A stretch of DNA of 46,646 nt. Source: Dehalococcoidia bacterium. Lineage in GTDB: Bacteria > Chloroflexota > Dehalococcoidia > Dehalococcoidales > UBA1222. Where the stretch lies: the NCBI GenBank assembly GCA_009779255.1, contig WREQ01000007.1:1-46646 (forward strand), written 5' to 3'. Below, piece by piece: positions 27,295 through 35,368 of this stretch (within the stretch, counting starts at the first letter, position 1; each line of letters starts with the position of its first letter). The notes beneath the pieces were generated by a model, which had not been told where the DNA came from, did no database searches, and saw only the letters and a program-made list of their open reading frames with translations. Both the position numbers and the translations under genes were made by a program.

Positions 27295-28320
27295 CTACTC
27301 TTCTTCCACGGCGCGCCTGGCGGCAAGGCGGCGGATGTCCACACCTACGGCGGGCGACATCGGCAACTGTAGCGTCACTCCCGGTTGGCGCTGCAGGTAA
27401 GAGCTGGTATAACTGGTGGGATAGGAATAGACAACCTGCACCTTGGGATGCTCCAGGCAGAACAGGAACACCCCCACCGTTTGCGGCTTGGTGCCGAACG
27501 GTCCGATAACCACGTTGAAGGTATCGCGGACTTCATGATAAATACTTTCCAGCGCATTCCTTACGCCGTAGGGATCATCCGGAGGCACGTCACGCACCTC
27601 TACGCCCTCCTGCTGGAGCAGAAGGGCATTGTTCTTCCTGGCATACTCCAGATAGTCCATCTGCCCGTCGCGGGGAGGATTGCTGATGAGCGCGATGGTA
27701 CGCGCCGGGTTGAAGTGCTTCCACACCGACAGCGAGCGGTCCGGCTCGAACCCCAGCAGCAGCACCAACAGCGTCTGTTTTTCCATAGAAATCGTACCAA
27801 AGAAATTTGACACCGTGGTTATCTGCTCCACGCCGCGGGTGAGTTTAGTCGTAGTATAGGACTGGGTAGTATGAATAATGCGCGGGATGCCCATGTTCTG
27901 TTCGGCAACGATAAAATACAGCAGCTGTAGCAGGTAAATCTTGGTGAAGCCGCTGATGTCTATGGTAATAAACGGCTCGTCGGCATCCTTGGGTTTGCAC
28001 CTGGTCCAGATATTTTTAAGCTGGTTGATGGCCTCCGCCGGGTTGTCGCGCTGACAACGGATGATATACACGCCCTCGGCAGTATGACGGGTCAGGTGCG
28101 CCTGGAGTTTGGAAAGGTTGGCATCGACTTCCTTGCCGTAAAAGGGGTCTTCAATGACGAACACGATACTGTAGCGTACGCGGAATCCAGAGGCAAAACA
28201 CAGCGCGCCGGAAACACTCCGGTCTTCAAAACTGGAGCAACAGATGAAGAGATCGTCTGCTCCATACTCATTCAGCCGGGGAAGCTTATCGACGACAACC
28301 GGCTCACCGTAGGCTTTCAT
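27295..28320 (-). CDS. Uncharacterised protein, possible Rossmann-like (CARF-like) sensor
   Basis: A 341-residue protein that I cannot assign. It has no signal peptide or membrane segment. The N-terminal half contains LFICCSSFEDRS (about 23-34) and a conserved-looking ITIDISGFTKIYLLQLLYFI (about 116-135). The C-terminal half contains LLVLLLGFEPDRS and VVIGPFGTKPQTVGVFLFCL. The GPFGTKPQ and ISGFTK segments sit where CARF-type nucleotide-sensor proteins carry their TGGTK-like loop, so two tandem Rossmann-like folds are plausible, but this is inference. GGGAGCG lies 8 nt before the ATG at 28320. Paired with an HTH/coiled-coil gene 115 bp downstream. Confidence 0.75.
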   Translation of the reverse strand: MKAYGEPVVVDKLPRLNEYGADDLFICCSSFEDRSVSGALCFASGFRVRYSIVFVIEDPFYGKEVDANLSKLQAHLTRHTAEGVYIIRCQRDNPAEAINQLKNIWTRCKPKDADEPFITIDISGFTKIYLLQLLYFIVAEQNMGIPRIIHTTQSYTTTKLTRGVEQITTVSNFFGTISMEKQTLLVLLLGFEPDRSLSVWKHFNPARTIALISNPPRDGQMDYLEYARKNNALLLQQEGVEVRDVPPDDPYGVRNALESIYHEVRDTFNVVIGPFGTKPQTVGVFLFCLEHPKVQVVYSYPTSYTSSYLQRQPGVTLQLPMSPAVGVDIRRLAARRAVEEE

Positions 28321-28488
28321 CTCGCGCTCCCTTAATGCGGGCACCAGCGCCGCGCAATGCCAATATAGACGGAGCGGCAAAGAATGTCAAACCGCCGAGT
28401 TGGAAACATTCAGAGATCAACTATTGGCAGTTAGCTTCCTCCCCTCTCCTCATGTCGTTCCGGCCCCAAAACTCATCAACTCATAATC

Positions 28489-28935
28489 CTACACAGGCTG
28501 ATTTGAGAGCACTTCGAGTACGCGGTAAAAAGTTGCCATGTCGTCACGGGTAATTTTGCCATCAAGGCGTTTTTCTGTTTCATGCATTTGCGCCTTCTTC
28601 TTTTTGGCAAAGTCGAGGCCTTTTGGGCTTAAAATGATTTTTATGCCGCGTGTCTGGCCTTTGTTTTTTCCGTCGCGTTCGACGAAGCCTTTGCCTTCGA
28701 GATCGGCGATTACGCGCGAAACCAAGCCTTTTGTAATGCCGCCCATCGTGCTTAATTCTTGAATCGTGTAGCCGCAGTCGTCGCGGATTATCGGGAAGAG
28801 CACGCGCGTCTGCGCCGGCGTAATTTCCTCATTTTGAAGACGCAGCTGAATACGCTCGGCGAGTCGAATCGTCTTTTTAAGCTGCATGATAATTTCATCT
28901 GGAGACGGAGGCAGGGTTTTCGCTGTGCTTTTCAT
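28489..28935 (-). CDS. MarR-family transcriptional regulator
   Basis: A 148-residue winged helix-turn-helix protein. The recognition region is YTIQELSTMGGITKGLVSRV (about 56-75), followed by the wing KNKGQTRGIKIILSPKG, with dimerisation helices at both ends, as in MarR. It is the last gene of an ABC exporter operon; its ATG overlaps the end of the permease gene by 4 bp. It most likely represses the operon from the two palindromes at 30660-30715 and responds to a transported compound. Confidence 0.9.
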   Translation of the reverse strand: MKSTAKTLPPSPDEIIMQLKKTIRLAERIQLRLQNEEITPAQTRVLFPIIRDDCGYTIQELSTMGGITKGLVSRVIADLEGKGFVERDGKNKGQTRGIKIILSPKGLDFAKKKKAQMHETEKRLDGKITRDDMATFYRVLEVLSNQPV

Positions 28936-29705
28936 AACGGCAAATCCTTTTTGAGAAATTTGTTTATCCCAGCAATATAGAGTGCCATGGCAATCGCAAA
29001 CATCGCGATAAAGGCGCCGGCGAAGCTTCCGCCGCTTACAACCGCGGCGGTGTCGAAGAGGGTGTTTAATGAGAAGTACTTCAAAAAGCCCAGGCCGTCG
29101 AGCGAGGAAAGCGAGTTCAGCACGAAAAAGGCAACTGGCAGTCCGGCGCCAATCATGAGCGCCTGCCCGCTTTTATCAAACCAGCAACTTGCAGCAAAGC
29201 AGATCCCGCTGACCGCGAGGCCGTACAGCGTAAATCCTGAAATCAGCAGCCAGAATTTGCCGTAATCCAGGCCTACGCCCATGAGCGCGCTCATCCCGGA
29301 TGCCACCAAACCGATCGTCACGCACATCGTGACAAGCGACACGATATAAAACAGAGCCTTTGAAAAAATGACCTGCCGGCGCGTAACCGGCGTATTGAGC
29401 GTGAAGCTCATCGTGCCGCGGTCGACTTCGTTCACAACCAGCTTGTTGCCGGTGGCGATTGCGTAAATCAGCATCAGAATAATTCCCATCATGCCGAAAA
29501 TCATGTTGCGGTACATCTCGAGCATGGTGACGTTGCCCATGCCACCCGGCCTGCCTTGGCCAGCTGCGCCGCCGCTGTCTATCATCCCCGGCATCACAGC
29601 GGTCATCACCACCACGAAAAAGCACACGACGCCGGTCATTATCATCCACAACCCCCGGTTGTTGCGGAAACTTTGTTTAAGCTCGGATTTAGACAGCAGC
29701 TTCAT
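28932..29705 (-). CDS. ABC-2 type transporter permease
   Basis: A 257-residue membrane protein with about six hydrophobic segments (for example 20-42, 68-92, 115-140, 148-172, 182-205 and 228-250). Between the first two is a glycine-rich external loop (GGAAGQGRPGGMGN). The cytoplasmic segment EVDRGTMSFTLNTPVTRRQV is the typical ABC-2/NatB-type coupling region. The start at 29705 is chosen because AGAGG lies 9 nt upstream; ATG 29714 is too close to it. It overlaps the ATPase gene by 17 bp. Forms an exporter with that ATPase; substrate unknown. Confidence 0.88.
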   Translation of the reverse strand: MKLLSKSELKQSFRNNRGLWMIMTGVVCFFVVVMTAVMPGMIDSGGAAGQGRPGGMGNVTMLEMYRNMIFGMMGIILMLIYAIATGNKLVVNEVDRGTMSFTLNTPVTRRQVIFSKALFYIVSLVTMCVTIGLVASGMSALMGVGLDYGKFWLLISGFTLYGLAVSGICFAASCWFDKSGQALMIGAGLPVAFFVLNSLSSLDGLGFLKYFSLNTLFDTAAVVSGGSFAGAFIAMFAIAMALYIAGINKFLKKDLPL

Positions 29706-30639
29706 TTTTATCATCCTCTTTGTAATAGTTCATGAAGTATTTTTCCAGTGTGAACTTGATCTCGCTCATGTATTCGACATTGCGTTTGTGAATTTCGGCG
29801 ATTACCACGTCCCACTCGGCGTTGTTTATGAGAACGTTGACGCGGTTTTTTTCAAACTTTTCCCCGGTGATTCTGAATTTGAGTTTTGCGAAGCTTTCCG
29901 CCTGCTCTTTTGTTTTAAAGCGGATTTCATATTCCTTGTCTTTGTTGTGTTTGATTTCGTTCATTCCGATTTGCGCGATGATTTTACCCTGTTTGATGAT
30001 TGCGACGCGGTCGCAGGTTTTTTCGACTTCGTCGAACATGTGGCTGCTCATCAAAATCGTTTTGCCTTTTGTTTTTTCGCGCGCGACAAGCTGGCAGAAT
30101 CTGTCTTGCATCAGGGGATCCAGCCCGCTGGTCGGCTCGTCCAGAATAATCGTGTCGGCGTCGTGCATGAAGGCGATTACCAGCGCGGTTTTCTGTTTCA
30201 TACCCTTGCTCATCCGTTTAAGTTCGCCGTGCGGTTTGAGTTGAAAGTATTCGCACAGATCCTGCGCGGGTTTCAAATCACTCATGCCGCGTCTCTCCGC
30301 AATCTGTTTGATAAACTGCCAACCGGTCATGTTGTCGGGAAAGGCGATTTCACCGGCAAGGTAGCCGAGGCGTTCTTGCACCTTTTCCGGATGTTTCCAG
30401 CAGTCTAATCCCAGAATTTCCGTTGCGCCGCTCTGAGGCCTGCTGAACCCCAGCAAGTGCCGGATGGTAGTGGTCTTACCCGCGCCGTTCGGTCCCAGAA
30501 AGCCAAAAATCTCGCCTTTTTTAACGTTGAAGCTGATGTCAAAAACGCCACGGTTCTGCCCGTAATCCTTAGTCAGGTTTTTTACTCTGATGATTTCTTC
30601 GTCAAATGTTCCCGCAATTTTGTCCGTTTTTTCTCTCAT
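29689..30639 (-). CDS. ABC transporter ATP-binding protein
   Basis: A 316-residue exporter ATPase: Walker A GPNGAGKTTTIR (about 49-60), signature region RMSKGMKQK (a degenerate LSGGQ, as in many drug/lantibiotic exporters), Walker B TIILDEPTSGLDP and the switch histidine in MSSHMFDEVE. A C-terminal region of about 80 residues follows. First gene of a three-gene unit (ATPase, permease, MarR regulator) with overlapping coding ends. The promoter and two operators lie directly upstream. GAAGGTGAGCC precedes the ATG. Confidence 0.93.
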   Translation of the reverse strand: MREKTDKIAGTFDEEIIRVKNLTKDYGQNRGVFDISFNVKKGEIFGFLGPNGAGKTTTIRHLLGFSRPQSGATEILGLDCWKHPEKVQERLGYLAGEIAFPDNMTGWQFIKQIAERRGMSDLKPAQDLCEYFQLKPHGELKRMSKGMKQKTALVIAFMHDADTIILDEPTSGLDPLMQDRFCQLVAREKTKGKTILMSSHMFDEVEKTCDRVAIIKQGKIIAQIGMNEIKHNKDKEYEIRFKTKEQAESFAKLKFRITGEKFEKNRVNVLINNAEWDVVIAEIHKRNVEYMSEIKFTLEKYFMNYYKEDDKNEAAV

Positions 30640-30659
30640 GGCTCACCTTCACAGATTAA

Positions 30660-30715
30660 GTTTACATGTAAACCTTAGCGCTTATTCTAGCCGTATAAAG
30701 TTTACTTGTCAACTT
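30660..30715 (-). promoter_or_regulatory. Promoter and two MarR-type operators of the ABC operon
   Basis: Minus-strand promoter: TTGACA (30712-30707), a 17-bp spacer and TAGAAT (30689-30684). A perfect palindrome GTTTACATGTAAAC (30660-30673) lies at the start of transcription. A related imperfect one, AAGTTTACTTGTCAACTT (30698-30715), covers the -35. Their centres are 40 bp apart, close to four helical turns. This is the classical arrangement for autorepression by the operon's MarR protein. Confidence 0.8.
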
Positions 30716-31077
30716 ACCGTGGTATAAGCGAAGAGTTGCGTATCATAGCTGGTACAAACTACCTGTGCGAACCGGAATCCAGCGGTATCGTCAGGTTTGT
30801 ACCCCTCTCTCAATCTCTCCCGCAAGTGGAGAGCTGCACAAACTTGCGGCGGGAGATGGCGCACCTCTCCTTCGATGGGAGAGGGCAGGGTGAGTATGAA
30901 ACCTTTGGATGGAGAAACAAGCCCGCAATGACACGATGAAGAATCCAGCGTCCAGCGGTATCGTCAGGTTTGTACCCCTCTCTCAATCTCTCCCGCAGGG
31001 GGAGAGCTGCACGACCGAGTACAAACCAGGGACATCGGTAACAGAACAGACCGGACACATCGGTTACAATGCGGAAA
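30716..31077. repeat. Gene-free interval with a 58-bp direct repeat
   Basis: A block starting AGCGGTATCGTCAGGTTTGT and ending GGAGAGCTGCAC occurs at 30781-30838 and again at 30954-31011 with only a few changes in the middle (CGCAAGTGG against CGCAGGGGG). The first copy also forms a hairpin with downstream sequence (TCTCCCGCAAGT at 30816 with ACTTGCGGCGGGAGA at 30842). A CCCGCAATGACA segment at about 30931 resembles the tail of the composite repeat family. No gene seen. Confidence 0.8.
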
Positions 31078-31110
31078 ATAAAAGAGACTCTGCGTACAGA
31101 GCCTCTTTTA
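31078..31110 (-). terminator. Terminator of the DUF5679 gene
   Basis: On the minus strand TAAAAGAGGCTCTGT and GCAGAGTCTCTTTTA form a stem with one mismatch, followed by TTTTCC. Symmetric enough to act in both directions. Confidence 0.85.
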
Positions 31111-31133
31111 TTCACAGACAAGTCTAATACTGG

Positions 31134-31277
31134 TTACTTGCCGATCTTGAAGACCTTGGTACCACAGGTGGGGCAAGTGCCCTGGGTGGCGGGACGACCA
31201 TTCTTCAAGACGATGGATTTGGGATTCTTGATCTCTTTCTTCTCGCGGCATTTTACACAATAACCCTGAGTAGACAT
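31134..31277 (-). CDS. Small zinc-ribbon protein (DUF5679 type)
   Basis: A 47-residue protein: MSTQGYCVKCREKKEI, then NPKSIVLKNGRPATQGTCP, then TCGTKVFKIGK. Two CXXC pairs (CVKC and CPTC) make one zinc ribbon. It matches my memory of DUF5679, a family of tiny ribbon proteins frequent in Chloroflexota and Actinobacteria, function unknown. GGAGGTGTTTCA precedes the ATG and a good terminator follows. It was too short for ordinary ORF length limits, but the signals around it are strong. Confidence 0.88.
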   Translation of the reverse strand: MSTQGYCVKCREKKEIKNPKSIVLKNGRPATQGTCPTCGTKVFKIGK

Positions 31278-31538
31278 TGAAACACCTCCTTATGGCTAAT
31301 TTGTAGCTAGGATAGATCATTGGAGACACGCTTGTCAATAGTTTTGAGTCAAATTTACGAATTTACGAAAATTTTTCAAAACTTTTCCGGCCGGCTCGAC
31401 ATGGATCCTAAATAAGCGACTGCTATTACAACCCCTTGAATTTGCAGAAGATATCGTTTACTATCTGAATGACAGTTGGTGTTCCAATGCGGCACAGCAT
31501 GAGAATATCGTCTAAACGTTACAGTGAGGGTATTTAGT
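31278..31538. other. Divergent intergenic region
   Basis: AT-rich region between the divergent DUF5679 and cytochrome genes. I see no clear matched promoter or operator. Confidence 0.4.
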
Positions 31539-33200
31539 ATGAATCGCTCTGTTCATTCTTTAAAGTTTATCCTGTACGCATCAGCCGCACTGATGCTGGT
31601 ACTGGCCGGCTCCTGCAATACCGGCACGCCCGATGACCGCGGAGACTCTCTGGTACAATTCACCACCAGCCTTTTCGCCGGCTCCGGTGATTGCGCCGCC
31701 TGCCATACCAATCTCCAAAACACCGCCGGCGCCGACATCTCCATGGACACCCAATGGCGCTCAACCATCATGGCCAACGCCGCCCGCGACCCGTATTTCC
31801 TGGCTACAGTCGCCTCGGAAGCCGCCAACCTGCCGGAGCTGGCTGGTGCCATTGAAGAGACCTGCGCTACCTGCCACATGCCTATGGCGCTCACCCAGGC
31901 AAAGGTTGATGGCACATCGACCAACATGATGGGTAATGGCTTTCTGAATGCCTCAAATCCGCTCCACAAGGCCGCCATGGACGGCACTTCGTGTACGCTA
32001 TGCCATCAGATACAGGCCGCAGGACTGGGCACGGCTGAAACCTTCGGCGGCGAATACAAAATTGATACCTCAAAATCCGCCCCCGACCGCGTAATCTACG
32101 GTCCTTACGCCAACCCGCTTACCGACACCATGCAACAGGCAGTGGGCTTCACTCCGGTACAGGGCGCTCATATGAGCGAAGCCGCGTTATGCGCCCCCTG
32201 CCATACCGTTTATACCCCCATAATAGATGCATCCGGCAACATCACCGGCCTTTTCCCGGAGCAGGTTCCATACCTTGAATGGAAGGCCTCCGCTTTTGGC
32301 TCCAATCCCAATCCGGCACAGCAGGCTCCCTGCCAGTCTTGCCATATGCTTCCCGCTGGCTCTGGCGCTATAGCAAACGAGCCCTCCACACTCCAGTCGC
32401 GTAATTCTGTCTCCAGGCACTCTGTAGTCGGCGGCAACAGTATTATCCTTGACATAATGAGTGAAAACGTTGAGCAGCTGGGACTGACTGCCTCAGCCGA
32501 GCAGCTAGCTGCCACTGCTCAGCTTGCAAAAGATCAAATTGGCGGGCGGGCCGGTAACATATCGATAATCGACAGCTCTATCGAAAATGGCCTGTTGTCA
32601 GTAACACTTTCCGTAGTCAATCAGACCGGACACAAGTTCCCCACCGGATTCCCTTCCCGCCGCGTCTGGATACACTTCACCGTTACCGACAGCACCGGCA
32701 GAGTAGTTTTCGAATCCGGCAAACCCAACGCCGACGGCAGCATCACTGGCAATGACGCCGATGCCAGCAACAACGCCTTTGAGCCACACTACGACATCAT
32801 CACCTCGCCGGAACAGGTGCAGATTTACGAAGCCATCATGGCCGACACCACCGGTAAAATCGCTTACAACATCCTCAAAGGCGCGTCCTATCTCAAAGAC
32901 AACCGCCTGCTTCCCATCGGTTTTGACAAGAACAACGTTGTCCCTGACGCCGCCGTCCACGGGGATGCCCTGACCGATGCCAACTTTGTCGGCGGAAGCG
33001 ACCAGGTAACCTATCAGGTGAGTCTTAGCGGGAACGGGCCCTACACCGTCAAGGCCGAACTGCTGTACCAGACGATTTCGTACCAGTTTGCGAGGGCCTT
33101 CGTCGGCGACAGCCAGCTGATAAAGGACTTTATCGACTACTACCAGGCCGCCGACAAGCGCCCGTTGCTGGTATCCACCGTTTCGAAAACCTTAGACTAG
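31539..33200 (+). CDS. Five-heme c-type cytochrome lipoprotein
   Basis: A 553-residue exported electron-transfer protein. The N-terminal signal ends in the lipobox LAGSC (Cys26), so it is probably anchored outside the cytoplasmic membrane. Five heme-binding CXXCH motifs are visible: CAACH (52-56), CATCH (109-113), CTLCH (152-156), CAPCH (about 210) and CQSCH (about 265). The C-terminal half has no heme site and contains NQTGHKFPTGFPSRR, a segment I know from other multiheme cytochromes. The start at 31539 is chosen because GAGGG lies 9 nt upstream. It stands alone between a terminator and divergent gene. Redox partner unknown; respiratory or extracellular electron transfer is inferred. Confidence 0.88.
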   Translation: MNRSVHSLKFILYASAALMLVLAGSCNTGTPDDRGDSLVQFTTSLFAGSGDCAACHTNLQNTAGADISMDTQWRSTIMANAARDPYFLATVASEAANLPELAGAIEETCATCHMPMALTQAKVDGTSTNMMGNGFLNASNPLHKAAMDGTSCTLCHQIQAAGLGTAETFGGEYKIDTSKSAPDRVIYGPYANPLTDTMQQAVGFTPVQGAHMSEAALCAPCHTVYTPIIDASGNITGLFPEQVPYLEWKASAFGSNPNPAQQAPCQSCHMLPAGSGAIANEPSTLQSRNSVSRHSVVGGNSIILDIMSENVEQLGLTASAEQLAATAQLAKDQIGGRAGNISIIDSSIENGLLSVTLSVVNQTGHKFPTGFPSRRVWIHFTVTDSTGRVVFESGKPNADGSITGNDADASNNAFEPHYDIITSPEQVQIYEAIMADTTGKIAYNILKGASYLKDNRLLPIGFDKNNVVPDAAVHGDALTDANFVGGSDQVTYQVSLSGNGPYTVKAELLYQTISYQFARAFVGDSQLIKDFIDYYQAADKRPLLVSTVSKTLD

Positions 33201-33213
33201 GAAGTACGAGAAT

Positions 33214-33256
33214 CCCCCTCACTCTGCGGAAACACATAGAGTGAGGGGGACGTTTT
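33214..33256 (+). terminator. Terminator after the cytochrome gene
   Basis: CCCCCTCACTCT pairs perfectly with AGAGTGAGGGGG across a 12-nt loop, followed by ACGTTTTAC. Confidence 0.85.
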
Positions 33257-33347
33257 ACTTGCGCCTTTCGCGAAGAAGCCGCTCTCTGCCGGAAGGTCTG
33301 TATCAACAGGAGAAAAACAATTAAAGCGGCGCCGGTCGGGACGCGCT

Positions 33348-33376
33348 TTGACGGCGAAGCCAAAATCCGCTAACAT
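33348..33376 (+). promoter_or_regulatory. Promoter of the GGCT-like gene
   Basis: TTGACG (33348-33353), a 17-bp spacer and TAACAT (33371-33376). It places transcription start after the ATG at 33377 and so favours the GTG start at 33404. Confidence 0.6.
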
Positions 33377-33403
33377 ATGAGCTTTGGGAAAGGACCCTGC
33401 TGC

Positions 33404-33799
33404 GTGTATTATTTTGCCTTCGCTTCAAACCTTAGCCGCAAGCAGATGGCGGAGCGGGCGCCGCAGGCTAGAGCGCGCTTCAGCGCCGTACTTCCCAACT
33501 ACAAGTTGGTATTTGCGGGCTGGTCACGTTCTTGGAACGGTGCCGTGGCCAGTATCCGGCAGTCCCGCGGGGATCGTGTGCTGGGCGGCGTATATGAATT
33601 GTCTGAGCAGGACATGGAAAAGCTCGCCCGCTACGAGGGTGACGGATATAGCGTCACCAGGGTTGTGGTCTTCCCCGACACCGGTGCCGCGCTGGAAGCG
33701 GTAACGTTAGTGCAAAAGGGGCAAAAAGACGAGGGCAAACCGTCACCGGAATATCTGGCGGTAATAAAACAGGGATACAATGACTGGGGATTAATCTGA
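33404..33799 (+). CDS. Gamma-glutamylcyclotransferase-like (GGCT/AIG2 fold) protein
   Basis: A 131-residue protein with the GGCT-like start YYFAFASNLSRKQM (YxxYGSN-like substrate loop), GGVYELSEQDMEKL where the catalytic acid normally lies, and the conserved YEGDGY followed by a beta strand. Family members convert gamma-glutamyl amino acids or amines to 5-oxoproline; the actual substrate cannot be told. I chose GTG 33404, with AAAGGA 9 nt upstream; ATG 33377 would lie at or before the transcription start. It is 37 bp before the L25 gene and may be cotranscribed with it. Confidence 0.85.
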   Translation: MYYFAFASNLSRKQMAERAPQARARFSAVLPNYKLVFAGWSRSWNGAVASIRQSRGDRVLGGVYELSEQDMEKLARYEGDGYSVTRVVVFPDTGAALEAVTLVQKGQKDEGKPSPEYLAVIKQGYNDWGLI

Positions 33800-33836
33800 T
33801 TCCCCGACAATAAGCAAGTATCGGAGGCAGGCTTAA

Positions 33837-34454
33837 ATGGCTGAAGCAGCTTTGAAAGCACAAAAGAGAGAGATTCTTGGAAAAAAGACGCGCTTCCTGC
33901 GCCGCCAGGGACAGACACCGGCCCATCTTTTCGGGAATGGCATTGATTCGCTGGCGTTGCAGTGCGACACCGCTGAGATTCGGAGTATGATCGCCCGCAA
34001 GGGCACTACCCGCCTGCTATCAATCATGGTAGCCGGCGAAACGGAATCCCGCAACGTCTTCATTCGCGAGATTCAGCGCAACGTCATCACTGGCGAGCTG
34101 GTGCATGTAGATCTGTACCAAGTCAATAAATCCGAAAAGATTCGCGTGAACCTGCCCATCGTCTTCAAAGGCACCGCTCCCGCCCTGAAGACAAAAAACA
34201 ACATTATTGAGCAGATCCTCAACGAGCTTGATGTCGAAAGCCTGCCGGACAATCTGCCTCCGCAGATCGAGGTCGACCTAAGCGTGCTGGCCGAAGTCGG
34301 CCAGGCGATTTCCGTACGCGATCTCATCATCGGCGACGGCGTCACCGTCATGGCACTGCCCGACCAGCTGGTAGTCAAGATCAGCCAGGTCGCTGAAGAG
34401 AGAGGAACGGGCACCACGGCATCCACCAGCGAAGGTAAAACCGACAAGAAGTAG
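33837..34454 (+). CDS. rplY: 50S ribosomal protein L25/general stress protein Ctc
   Basis: A 205-residue two-domain L25 of the Ctc type. The N-terminal 5S-rRNA-binding domain (about 1-95) has LKAQKREILGKKTRFLRRQG and HVDLYQVNKSEKI. The C-terminal TL5-type beta domain (about 100-190) includes LPDNLPPQIEVDLSVL. An acidic/threonine-rich tail ends in lysines. CGGAGGCAGGCTTAA precedes the ATG. Followed by a terminator. Confidence 0.95.
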   Translation: MAEAALKAQKREILGKKTRFLRRQGQTPAHLFGNGIDSLALQCDTAEIRSMIARKGTTRLLSIMVAGETESRNVFIREIQRNVITGELVHVDLYQVNKSEKIRVNLPIVFKGTAPALKTKNNIIEQILNELDVESLPDNLPPQIEVDLSVLAEVGQAISVRDLIIGDGVTVMALPDQLVVKISQVAEERGTGTTASTSEGKTDKK

Positions 34455-34475
34455 CCTATCGCTTGTTCTGGCTCA

Positions 34476-34512
34476 CGAGAGGATGGACTTGAATCCGTCC
34501 TCTCGTTTTTTT
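34476..34512 (+). terminator. Terminator after rplY
   Basis: CGAGAGGATGGA pairs with TCCGTCCTCTCG (one G-T pair) across a 6-nt loop, followed by seven T. Confidence 0.92.
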
Positions 34513-34513
34513 A

Positions 34514-34522
34514 TGCTATAAT
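34514..34522 (+). promoter_or_regulatory. Extended -10 element of the amidohydrolase gene
   Basis: TGCTATAAT, starting just after the T run of the rplY terminator, ends 6 nt before the GTG start, so the transcript would be leaderless. Confidence 0.55.
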
Positions 34523-34528
34523 CCGCGC

Positions 34529-35368
34529 GTGATAATTGACGCTCACACCCATATTTTTCCCCCGCAGATTATAGCCGACCGACGACGCTGGCTCGAACTC
34601 GATGCCGGGTTTGCGACACTTTACGAAAGCCCATCGGCCAGGATGGTCAGTGCGGAGGATCTCATTGAGAGTATGGACAATGCTAGTATTGACATGTCCA
34701 TAGCATGCGGCTTCGCATGGTCTCATGCGGAATTATGCCGTGAGTCCAACGATTACATCATGGAATCTGTTGCGCGCTATCCGGAACGCCTTATCGGACT
34801 GGCCGTAATCAAGCCTGAAGATGGCAGGGACTCTATCGACGAACTTGAGCGCTGCCTTAGGGGTGGCCTGCGCGGACTGGGGGAGCTGAGACCGCACCCC
34901 ACCACCATTGACATTGCCTTTGACAATATCTGGACACCGATTGTAAAAACGCTGGCTGAACATCGCTCGGTTTGCCTTTTCCACGCCTCCGAGCCGGTAG
35001 GGCACGCCTATCCCGGCAAAGAAGTCATCACTCCCGAAGTTTTATACCCGTTCATCGCCCGCCACCCGAAACTCCGTGTTTTGCTGGCGCACTGGGGCGG
35101 CGGCATGCCGTTTTACGGCCTGATGCCGGAGGTCAAAAAGGTTCTATCCAATACATGGTTCGACAGCGCTGCTTCATCCTATCTTTACGACGCCACCATT
35201 TACCGCCAGGTGGCCGACCTAATGGGAGAGGACAGAATTCTGTTCGGCAGCGACTACCCGCTGATGCCACAATCCAGGGCATTAGCCGAAATCAGGAGAC
35301 TTTCCCTTAAAACGACAGCGGAGGCTGCCATCCTCGGTGGCAATGCCGCCGGGTTGTTCGGGTTGTAA
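34529..35368 (+). CDS. Amidohydrolase-related (ACMSD-like) metal-dependent hydrolase
   Basis: A 279-residue TIM-barrel protein of the amidohydrolase-2 family (PF04909). The metal-binding start IIDAHTHIF, LLAHWGGGMPFY and the terminal GSDYPL aspartate are the expected ligands and catalytic acid. Family members hydrolyse or decarboxylate many ring compounds; the substrate cannot be deduced. It starts with GTG, 6 nt after a TATAAT. Its TAA stop overlaps the ATG of thpR by one base, so the two are translationally coupled. Confidence 0.88.
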   Translation: MIIDAHTHIFPPQIIADRRRWLELDAGFATLYESPSARMVSAEDLIESMDNASIDMSIACGFAWSHAELCRESNDYIMESVARYPERLIGLAVIKPEDGRDSIDELERCLRGGLRGLGELRPHPTTIDIAFDNIWTPIVKTLAEHRSVCLFHASEPVGHAYPGKEVITPEVLYPFIARHPKLRVLLAHWGGGMPFYGLMPEVKKVLSNTWFDSAASSYLYDATIYRQVADLMGEDRILFGSDYPLMPQSRALAEIRRLSLKTTAEAAILGGNAAGLFGL

